From Tieghemiomyces parasiticus (Eukaryota; Kickxellomycota; Dimargaritomycetes; Dimargaritales; Dimargaritaceae): a stretch of DNA of 34,222 bases. The position numbers were made by a program, and so were the translations under genes. The notes under the pieces were generated by a model. That model worked only from the letters and a program-made list of their open reading frames with translations, was not told where the DNA came from and did no database searches. The number at the start of each line of letters is the position of its first letter. Within the stretch, counting starts at the first letter, position 1. Where the stretch lies: contig JANBPT010000477.1 of assembly GCA_027575765.1 (NCBI GenBank), positions 1-34,222 of the forward strand, written 5' to 3'. This document shows positions 27,676 through 34,222 of this stretch, piece after piece.

Positions 27676-30303
27676 ATGGTCGACCGTCCAGACTCGGTGA
27701 TCGACTTGACAGCGGATTCGCCCGTGGTGGTGCGCCAAGTTAAGCCGGCAGTCTTCCACGTCGAGTTAGCCGACACAGACGACGAGCTCAGTACGGGCGG
27801 TGCCGTCCTCGCCGAGCAGCCGCTGGTTCACGTGTCCCTTTCGCCCTTATCATCGCCCTCTATTACCAGGACCATGACTCCCGCTGCCACCACCCGGTCG
27901 TTCCTGGACACGGTTACCCTTGATTCCCCATCCGCCGTCATAGTTCACTCACTTTCAGGTCAACTGGCCGCTGGGTTTCGGCCATCCGGTTTAGAAAATG
28001 GGGATAACCTACCGTCACCCGGCGCTCATTTCGGTATCGGCCGGCGAAAGCCAGTCACTCCACCTGCGCCATACGTTCCTAGACCATCCTCCCCGGGCCC
28101 GGGCCCGTGCCTAGTCACCCCGTTGCGCCGTAACGGCCGATCCCTCACTGATCCGGTGGACCTAGCGTCGCCGGTGGCCTACCCGCAGCCTTCGACCAGC
28201 CCTTGGATGACCCTCCGCCGCTTAGCCAATGCACCAACGCCACTAGTCTCTCCGCCCCGTCAGACACCTCTTCACGCCCTCCATGTTAATACGTCACCTG
28301 TGGCCGTTCCGTCGTCGCCCCTATCCTGTACTTCACAACGTACCGAGATTCTGACTGACACCTCAGACACGGAACCCTTCGCTCTGGATGAGCCTGCATT
28401 CGAATCCGCCTATCCGTCCGACGACGAACTATTACCAACGCTGGATGCTAAACTATCCCGAACGTCTTCGTTCCCGACCGTATCGGCTGGCACCGCCCTG
28501 CCAATGGGAAGGTCGGGCGCTCCCGCTCCCATCACTAACTCACTCGACTTACTGCGCTGGGAACCGTCAGCAACTGCCACCCAACCGCTGACCTCAGGTT
28601 CCCTCCGCCGAGCCCATAGTAGCTCCGTGGCGGAGGGGGGTCTGGGTAGCCCGAACACTAGGTTTTCCGCCCGAGCAGTCCAACGAAGCGAGCGTGAGGC
28701 CGAGAAAACACGCAAACGCGAATCCCGGGAGCAGGCCAAGCAGGCCGCGCGCCGGGCCAAGGAACGCGAGCAGCAGATCAAACGGCTCAATCGGATCCAC
28801 CTGGATAAACTGGAATGTTCCCGTGAAATCACCGTGCGGGTTGGCCACGTGTTTTATGATTGGGCGCTCACGGACGCCGAACGGAATCGGTTCGCGGCCC
28901 AAGTACGACAGCAGCGGATTACGTACACTAAGCGGGCCAGGTCTGCGGGTGCTCACCACCAGACTTCAGCCCGGACGAACGCCGCAGTGCCGTCCACGAC
29001 GACGTGTAGTGCGGTCACTAGCAACCACTGCGACGACGATGACGGCAACGGAGACCATGACAGCGATGGCCCTTGGGATCCGGGGTACTCAGTTGGCACC
29101 CTTCTCGAGGCCCATCTCCGCCTGCACCTGCATGCCGATCTGCGGCGTGCGATCCATTTGGTACCCCACGCCATCCAATGGGAGCGCCGCATGCAGAGCC
29201 GCTTTGATGCCGAGTCCGGCCTCTTCGTGCCCATCGAACCGTCGACCACTCCCGCCCTCACTACCGCTGCCGATCCGGCGGTAAAACCGTACTTGGAGTC
29301 CGTGGTATTGCTTTACTGGACGGCGGCGGAGCTCGAACAGTATGGGCGGTGCCCGGGCCGTTTGGAGGAGTATTGCCAGTCGGTTCGGACCCATTTCGCC
29401 CACGCCCAGACTACTGTGCTGCTCCTACAAGGCTTCGAAACCTGGTGCAAACGGCAGTACCAACTTCGCGATCGGGATTTCGCACGCCAGGTGCGGATGG
29501 TCTCTCGGCACAACAGTGCCCCAGCCTCGTTGCCAGGTGAAATCGACCCGGAGGTCTCGATCGCTACAAATAGCGGTCGGGGACGAGGCCGGGGCCGGGG
29601 CCGGGGCCGAAGTCGAGAAAAACAAGGTGCAACGGCAGCGGTGGGCGACCCATCTAATCCGGATGTGGCCGACGACGAATCCGGAACGGTGCCCGATACC
29701 CAAGGGGAAGACGAGCCCGTCTGGACCCCGGAGCGGGCCGAAGAGGCTCTGGTGTGGTTAGAAGTGAACGCCAGCTGGCTCATCAGCCATGCCAAGACGG
29801 TCCACGAGGCCGCCCAGTGGCTGACGGTGCTTACGCGGGACATTGGTGCGCGGTGCTACAAGGACCGCACGCACATTGTCAGCAGCGGAGTGGACCCGGC
29901 GCTCGCCGGCCGGGGCCGGAGCGACGATCATCATACCACCGGTCGCCTCGGCTCGCCACCACGACCGGCCCATCCTGATACCCTGCCGGGCGCCTCACGG
30001 TTTACCATTGAAAGCGGTATAGCCAAGGCTCAGCTCAACCCCGCCGATATCTGGTTCCGAATGCTGATGCAGGTACCAAAGCTGACCGAGCCCGTGGCGC
30101 GCGCCATCGTGACCAAGTACCCGAGCCTCCAGTCACTTTACCAAGCGTACCGGAGCCCCACGGCCCAAACAGAACCGGATACTGCACGTCTGCTCTTGGC
30201 CGACCTACTCGTCGGTCCGGCGGGCACAAGGCGCATCGGGCCGGCTATGTCGGCCAAGGTACATCAAATCTTCACTTCCCGCAATCCGGCGCTAAACCTT
30301 TGA
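27676..30303 (+). CDS. EME1/Mms4-like subunit of the MUS81 structure-specific endonuclease
   Basis: Non-catalytic partner of MUS81; the heterodimer cleaves branched DNA at stalled forks and recombination intermediates in the nucleus. One exon, 875 residues. The N-terminus carries SVIDLTAD (residues 7-14), a textbook SUMO-interacting motif. Residues about 20-330 are Ser/Pro-rich and disordered. A highly basic Arg/Lys/Glu helix (about 336-375) leads into the degenerate ERCC4-like nuclease domain (LECSREITVRVG; VVLLYWTAAELEQY; TVLLLQGFETWCKRQY). This domain is interrupted by an acidic linker (about 440-460) and by an RG repeat near 633-646. The C-terminus is the double helix-hairpin-helix region (WFRMLMQVPKLTEPVARAIV, KYPSLQSLYQAY, RRIGPAMSAKVHQIF), which matches EME1 rather than MUS81. 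It is longer than the human (~570) and yeast (~690) relatives because of the disordered parts. Confidence 0.88.
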   Translation: MVDRPDSVIDLTADSPVVVRQVKPAVFHVELADTDDELSTGGAVLAEQPLVHVSLSPLSSPSITRTMTPAATTRSFLDTVTLDSPSAVIVHSLSGQLAAGFRPSGLENGDNLPSPGAHFGIGRRKPVTPPAPYVPRPSSPGPGPCLVTPLRRNGRSLTDPVDLASPVAYPQPSTSPWMTLRRLANAPTPLVSPPRQTPLHALHVNTSPVAVPSSPLSCTSQRTEILTDTSDTEPFALDEPAFESAYPSDDELLPTLDAKLSRTSSFPTVSAGTALPMGRSGAPAPITNSLDLLRWEPSATATQPLTSGSLRRAHSSSVAEGGLGSPNTRFSARAVQRSEREAEKTRKRESREQAKQAARRAKEREQQIKRLNRIHLDKLECSREITVRVGHVFYDWALTDAERNRFAAQVRQQRITYTKRARSAGAHHQTSARTNAAVPSTTTCSAVTSNHCDDDDGNGDHDSDGPWDPGYSVGTLLEAHLRLHLHADLRRAIHLVPHAIQWERRMQSRFDAESGLFVPIEPSTTPALTTAADPAVKPYLESVVLLYWTAAELEQYGRCPGRLEEYCQSVRTHFAHAQTTVLLLQGFETWCKRQYQLRDRDFARQVRMVSRHNSAPASLPGEIDPEVSIATNSGRGRGRGRGRGRSREKQGATAAVGDPSNPDVADDESGTVPDTQGEDEPVWTPERAEEALVWLEVNASWLISHAKTVHEAAQWLTVLTRDIGARCYKDRTHIVSSGVDPALAGRGRSDDHHTTGRLGSPPRPAHPDTLPGASRFTIESGIAKAQLNPADIWFRMLMQVPKLTEPVARAIVTKYPSLQSLYQAYRSPTAQTEPDTARLLLADLLVGPAGTRRIGPAMSAKVHQIFTSRNPALNL
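29585..29610 (+). repeat. GGCCGG-type tandem repeat encoding an RG tract
   Basis: Within the EME1-like gene a six-base unit (GGGGCC, read GGC CGG in frame) repeats about four times and encodes alternating Gly-Arg. It is a simple in-frame expansion that could vary in length between strains. Confidence 0.7.
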
Positions 30304-30981
30304 TATAGTTGGCAATTGTACGGCCCAGGCTAGTTTAGGTAGACGGCGTCTAATTTAAGCAATTTCCATCACTTTAGACTAATCGGCCAAAATTCCCTAG
30401 CCATGACGTACAGTAGACTCTGGAGCTGTTGGACTGCCAACGGATTGAAGCATTCCAGTCGACACGTCAGATCACATCTGACTAGGTTTTCATTACGGGG
30501 TGAACGCCAGAAAGATCCACGGTGCGATTTTAACTACCAGTTTCACGGCTTTAGGCGTCTGCCCTACCGCATCGGTTGGGGTGATGCGGGTGAAATGGCA
30601 TGGTGCAGTACTGTAAGTGCACCCCCTTGGAGACGGAGCGAAAACGATACACGCAAAGGTACACAAAACTGGCCAGTGTATAAAACAAACCGGAGGTTAC
30701 CAGTGCGCCAGTCGATTTATCTAGCGTGGCTGACAAGGTGGAATAAAGGAGAGAGCTGAAGTGATACGGAGGATACAAGGTTATAAGGCAGCAGGAGGAA
30801 GGATAGGTGTACCGCACGGCAGGCGGCTGGACAGAAGAAGAAAAAGTGGAGATGCTAACGAGAGAAAGGATAGGGCACACATACACACACAGGCTAAAGC
30901 AATTGTTCCCCCCCCCCAGCCGTTCCCAAGGACCAAAGTCTTTTATGCGACCAGGCGCCACTCGTCAGCGGGGATTGTTCT
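30304..30981. other. Shared 3' region of the EME1-like gene and SEC63
   Basis: 678 bases between convergent stop codons. A 118-codon plus-strand frame (30403-30759) has no protein-like features. Purine-rich from about 30,740 to 30,880; a C10 run lies near 30,909. No gene supported. Confidence 0.5.
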
Positions 30982-32886
30982 CTACTCGTCGTCGGAGGTC
31001 TCGTCACCGTTAACGACGCCACCAGTGCCGGCTTGCTGGTTTCGCATCTGGGCCATCTGGCCGGCGAGGGAATCCGCCTCCGGCTCCGAGATATCGTCTT
31101 CAGGTTCGGACTCGTAGGGCAAGTCGCCAGCCGATTTGACGGTAAACTCGAGGGGCAGGGTAACGTCGCAGCCGGTGTACGAATCGCTCTTGATAAAGAG
31201 CGTCAGGGCGTAGGTGCCAGGTTCCCCGGGGGCCTGGAATTGAACCTTGATGGCCTTGGAGGTCTTGAGATCCGTGATACGGATGGGATCGATGGTGAAC
31301 CGATTGGACCGCGGGTCGCCGAGCACCGCCCACCAGAAGGCGTGCTTGGCCACCGAACAGTACGGGGCATAGACTTCGGGTACCTCAGCCAGGGCGACGA
31401 GCGGATCGCTAATCAGGCGGCCGACGCCGTCATCCTCATCCTCGACCACCTGCCCCTCGGCCCCGGGCGAGCTCCGTGGCGCCTTCGGGGTGACGGGGGT
31501 AAGGGGGGCCAGGTCGCCCTTGGTGGTGAGGGTGGCGGTGAACGTCATGATGGCGCGCGGGGTGATGATCTCGTCACCAACGACCTGGAAGGTAGCGTCG
31601 CGCACCGAGGGGCAGGGCATGCTGTCCATAATGGCGCGGGTCTCGGCGTACTGCTCAGGGGCGAGCGCAGACAGCAGGTGGCGGCCTTCGGCCTCGGGTA
31701 GATCGCGCAGCTTGTTGACGTTAGAGCTCTGGGGGCGGCGGGCCTCAATCTCGGTGACCAGGTCACGGGTGACGTGCGGCAGCTGGAGGAGCGGGGAGCC
31801 GTAGTGCGGGATCGCCTGCACGAGCATCTGGTTGAGCTCGATGGTGTATAACGTCGGATGGAGCCAGTTGTATGCCTCGACAATGGCGTGTACCCCGGTC
31901 AGCAGGTGGAGGCTCTGGATGACGACAATCTGCTGCTGCTCGCGTAGACGATCGTTGCCCACCTCCACCCGGTAAAAGTGCGCGTAGAGCAGGACCTTGG
32001 CCTTGTAGGCGACGTCCGACTTGAACTTGATGGACCGCTCGAACGGCTCGCCAGAGGCCGCCTCAACGGCGATACGAACGCGGTCGGCCAGGACAGGCAG
32101 CTCAGACTCGTCCTCCTGGCCGTAGCCGGGGTTCTGCTCAAACTCAGTGCTGGCCGTCAGGAGGTCGACGAGATCGGGTACGGTGACGCCCTCCTTAATT
32201 TCCTTGAAGAAGAGACCCATCGTGCGGTTCAGGATGCGCTCCTTGGTGTACCGCATCGAGCGGTACCACCAGCGACCCACATAGAGAGGCATGAGCAGCC
32301 CAAACACGAGACCGTATAGAGCCAGGACAAAAGGCGAAGTGCTCGACTCAACCAGCCACTGGGGGAGGGCGATAACCATGTCGTAGGTCTGACGGCCGTC
32401 TGGGTGGCCATATTTCTCATAGTTCTCCCGGGCGGCGTCGTCAGTGAGGACCTTGTAGGCTTTGGTGATCTGGACGTACTTGTCGGCCGCCTCCTCGCGC
32501 ACGTCGGCCTCGACCTTGTCTGGATGCCACTGGAGGCTCAGGCGGCGGTATTGCTTTTTGATTTGGGCATGGTCGGAGCTAGTGGGGAGGCTAAGGATCT
32601 CGAAGGGATCCCACGCGGCGGCAGTCTCGACGTGGGTGTTTTGGATGTGCCGGATGAGGAAGGCAGTGGCAATCCAGCCCAGGGTTACGAACAGGAACTT
32701 CTTAGTCACCAACGGCTTCTGGCGCCGGATATATTTGGACTTGTAGTGCTTGGCGGTCTTGGGTGCGCCGAGGTCGGCACGACGGCTTAGGATGAGGGAA
32801 ATGGTAGTGGGTACGAGAGAGAGCACGAGAAAGCAGAGGAGGAAGTAGTTGAAGTTCACTCCCGTCTCGTCGAAGTTGTACTTCAT
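30982..32886 (-). CDS. SEC63: SEC63, ER translocon J-domain subunit
   Basis: ER membrane protein of the Sec61/Sec62/Sec63 complex for post-translational import; its lumenal J domain recruits and activates BiP/Kar2. One exon, 634 residues, close to yeast Sec63 (663). The N-terminus has a membrane segment at about 13-33, a second at about 62-80, then the J domain (about 92-164) with the essential HPD at 121-123, and a third membrane segment at about 186-204. This gives the family topology, with the J domain in the lumen. The cytosolic Brl/Sec63 domain follows (about 225-590), including FWWAVLGDPRSNRF and the beta-sandwich end. The tail (from about 590) is strongly acidic and ends ETSDDE; in yeast this tail binds Sec62. 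The start ATG at 32884-32886 is unambiguous. A CT microsatellite lies upstream on the coding strand. Confidence 0.97.
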   Translation of the reverse strand: MKYNFDETGVNFNYFLLCFLVLSLVPTTISLILSRRADLGAPKTAKHYKSKYIRRQKPLVTKKFLFVTLGWIATAFLIRHIQNTHVETAAAWDPFEILSLPTSSDHAQIKKQYRRLSLQWHPDKVEADVREEAADKYVQITKAYKVLTDDAARENYEKYGHPDGRQTYDMVIALPQWLVESSTSPFVLALYGLVFGLLMPLYVGRWWYRSMRYTKERILNRTMGLFFKEIKEGVTVPDLVDLLTASTEFEQNPGYGQEDESELPVLADRVRIAVEAASGEPFERSIKFKSDVAYKAKVLLYAHFYRVEVGNDRLREQQQIVVIQSLHLLTGVHAIVEAYNWLHPTLYTIELNQMLVQAIPHYGSPLLQLPHVTRDLVTEIEARRPQSSNVNKLRDLPEAEGRHLLSALAPEQYAETRAIMDSMPCPSVRDATFQVVGDEIITPRAIMTFTATLTTKGDLAPLTPVTPKAPRSSPGAEGQVVEDEDDGVGRLISDPLVALAEVPEVYAPYCSVAKHAFWWAVLGDPRSNRFTIDPIRITDLKTSKAIKVQFQAPGEPGTYALTLFIKSDSYTGCDVTLPLEFTVKSAGDLPYESEPEDDISEPEADSLAGQMAQMRNQQAGTGGVVNGDETSDDE

Positions 32887-33011
32887 GGTAGAGGTCAGAT
32901 GTGCAGTTGGCTAGGAAGAGTGTTGGCGATAAAAGTATGGAAGCGGGAGATGAGGATGCTGTGAACGGGATTGAGGCGCTAAGCGAGTTGGAGCAGACGA
33001 GGAGGGGGGGA

Positions 33012-33045
<34 letters not shown>

Positions 33046-33252
33046 GTAGGGTGATGTGGGCAGGACGGGACCACAACAAGACGGCGATGTGGCAGGGGAT
33101 GAGAGCAATCCGAACAGATGAGTTGAGCAGTAGGGTACAAGACAGGCCCGGAACCGTGGCTGGTGGACCACGCAAGTGCCAGTGGTCCCCAGTTGATACC
33201 AGCTATGATCCGCCCCGCTGACCAGAAAGGATTTGTGGAGGCTGCCGCCAAC
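32887..33252. promoter_or_regulatory. SEC63 promoter region
   Basis: 366 bases between the SEC63 start and the stop codon of the tentative next gene. Strongly purine-rich on the plus strand, so CT-rich in the SEC63 direction. It contains the (GA)14 tract listed separately. No TATA consensus seen. Confidence 0.45.
33015..33042. repeat. (GA)14 dinucleotide microsatellite
   Basis: Fourteen perfect GA units on the plus strand (CT on the minus strand), 129-156 bases upstream of the SEC63 start codon. Its position within a CT-rich promoter suggests that length changes could affect SEC63 expression. Confidence 0.85.
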
Positions 33253-33710
33253 TTAGATCACCTTTTCGTGCCTATCACAGTCCGCAACGTCGAACCACTC
33301 TGACACCCATTTCTTGATGTCGCTCACCTCGAGCAGCGGGTCTTCCTGCGCTTTGTGCTATACTTTTCGAACCAATCACCACCCGGGGCGTCGGACTCCT
33401 CCTTTTTCCCATATAAAACTGGTGGGCGGAGATTAGACCGACTCCGCAGCAGGCGAGGCAGTGGTGGGAAGAATTCCATGGGTGATGGGGATACATTGCT
33501 CTACAACCGCCTTCCACTTTCGGGGGGCAGGTGGCTGGGTTATCCAGCCGGCCGGCCTGGCGACAATTCTCCGATACACAGCCCGGCTATCGGTTGACAA
33601 TAACCACCATTGTGGGGCTACGTTGGACCTTGCGGTACGGCTCAGTCAACAGGTTTGGTCCAAGCTTACTTTCTGCGTAACAGTCCAGGGTGCGCGAAGA
33701 CTGTTTTCAT
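33253..33710 (-). CDS. Tentative small spliced gene, unidentified
   Basis: Not recognised. Three minus-strand segments look coding. (1) An ATG at 33710 opens MKTVFAHPGLLRR and meets a GTAAGC donor at 33669. (2) After an acceptor such as CCGATAG the phase allows RAVYRRIVARPAGW followed by APRKWKAVVEQC; a nearer acceptor (GCAAG) is also in phase. (3) A last segment, from an acceptor near 33,346-33,358 to TAA at 33253-33255, reads EDPLLEVSDIKKWVSEWF and then DVADCDRHEKVI. The exact end of exon 2 is unresolved (a donor GTATCC or GTAGAG is possible), so I give only the outer limits. A TATATTTA element lies about 95 bases upstream of the ATG and an ACGCGT at 33,861-33,866. The product would be a basic protein of roughly 70-100 residues. 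Confidence is limited because each piece alone could be chance. Confidence 0.4.
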
Positions 33711-33801
33711 GACATCAATGTCAACTGCCGACCAAAAACTGCACTCTAAATCAACTATCGCTGCGGTTCACCCGCCGCTCCGATTTATTAAACTAAAACT
33801 C

Positions 33802-33809
33802 TAAATATA
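33802..33809 (-). promoter_or_regulatory. TATA-like element upstream of the tentative small gene
   Basis: The minus strand reads TATATTTA in an AT-rich patch, about 92-99 bases before the candidate ATG at 33710. It supports that start only weakly. Confidence 0.3.
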
Positions 33810-33894
33810 CATTTAAACGAACGTCGAAGGCAAAGCGCGTTGCGTGGTTTGTGGGATGAGACGCGTTTGAAAAGGGGCACCTAATACGTTGTGT

Positions 33895-34222
33895 TCATAG
33901 GTCGGCGCTAAAAGGCCGGTTGACCACCTGGTAGGCCGCAGCCCAAGTCTGGTTATTGATCTCAGACTGACGTGAAAACTTGGCGCGTGCGTTTTGTTGC
34001 TGGTACAGGTCTGGGGCAGTGGAGGGCGTCAAAAAAAAGGCGGGGTAGCACACATCCGGTATGTGGAGGAACAGGGGTGACTAGTCAATTGAGCTGTAGG
34101 TTAAAGAGGAGCGGCCGGACCTGCCCCTACGCTCGCTCTGGCTTTACACTTACCTCCTAGAAGGGCCCCCGTGACGAGCATGGGGATTTTCTGGCCGCTT
34201 TTCTCCGAGATTGAGTAGGACA
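33895..34222 (-). CDS. 3' end of an unidentified gene (two exons, truncated at the right edge)
   Basis: Partial: the gene continues beyond the window. An exon from the edge to 34154 reads SYSISEKSGQKIP followed by MLVTGALLG and ends at a GTAAGT donor. The next exon (34010-33895) follows an acceptor CCCCAG preceded by an eight-T tract, and reads LYQQQNARAKFSRQSEINNQ, then TWAAAYQVVNRPFSADL and TGA. The first exon ends one base into a codon and the second supplies two, making GAC (Asp), so the frame continues cleanly across the 143-base intron. The signals and phase are good enough to call a real gene. The short hydrophobic piece (MLVTGALLG) is too short to call a membrane segment. I do not recognise the family; the sequence beyond the edge would decide. 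Confidence 0.55.

Noticed and set aside
27336..27698. Two overlapping protein-like frames just before the EME1-like start
   Set aside because: They are in different frames and cannot be joined to each other or to EME1 with a plausible intron; the second overlaps the EME1 start out of frame.
30403..30759. 118-codon plus-strand frame between EME1-like and SEC63
   Set aside because: Trp/Arg-rich random-looking translation in a convergent 3' region; no similarity or splice context.
33275..33517. 80-codon minus-strand frame overlapping the tentative small gene
   Set aside because: Begins with GTG and is Cys/His/Arg-rich without pattern. The alternative frame ending at 33253 is more protein-like and preceded by acceptor-like signals.

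Overview
The window looks like nuclear DNA of a filamentous, probably early-diverging fungus. Support comes from a Zn2Cys6 DNA-binding protein (a fungus-typical class), spliced genes with GTAAGT-type donors, a cation-chloride cotransporter of the fungal Vhc1/SLC12A9 type, and an FHIP protein, which serves dynein-driven endosome transport in hyphae. Coding DNA is GC-rich; spacers are more AT-rich and carry homopolymers and microsatellites. Placement below 'fungus' is inference. There are no rRNA genes, CRISPR arrays or bacterial-style operons, and I found no tRNA or recognisable transposon.

Layout. 1-3585: no convincing gene, ending in about 1.6 kb of pyrimidine-rich DNA before a bZIP transcription factor (3586-4658, one intron). 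6178-10131: a large intronless SLC12 cotransporter. 10539-13858: two minus-strand genes of almost equal length (336 and 334 codons) for unrecognised secreted, helix-rich proteins. 13859-19551: a gene-poor stretch with one possible orphan exon (16336-16680). 19552-21507: Zn2Cys6 regulator. 22548-25741: FHIP/FAM160 protein, one intron. 25998-27161 (minus): APC10/DOC1, rebuilt here from four exons. 27676-30303: EME1/Mms4-like partner of MUS81. 30982-32886 (minus): SEC63. 33253-33710 (minus): a tentative small spliced gene. 33895-34222 (minus): the last two exons of an unidentified gene that runs off the right edge.

The identified genes are mostly housekeeping (cell cycle, recombination, ER translocation, endosome motility, ion transport) and do not form one pathway. 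APC10 and EME1 share a 514-bp divergent promoter. FHIP/APC10 and EME1/SEC63 are convergent pairs. The most distinctive accessory content is the pair of orphan secreted proteins.

Limits: everything was read by eye. Splice sites are deduced from open frames, consensus signals and family resemblance. No database search, structure prediction or transcript evidence was available. I did not find a clear multi-gene novel system; the best candidates for new biology are the secreted pair and the unidentified spliced genes at the right end.
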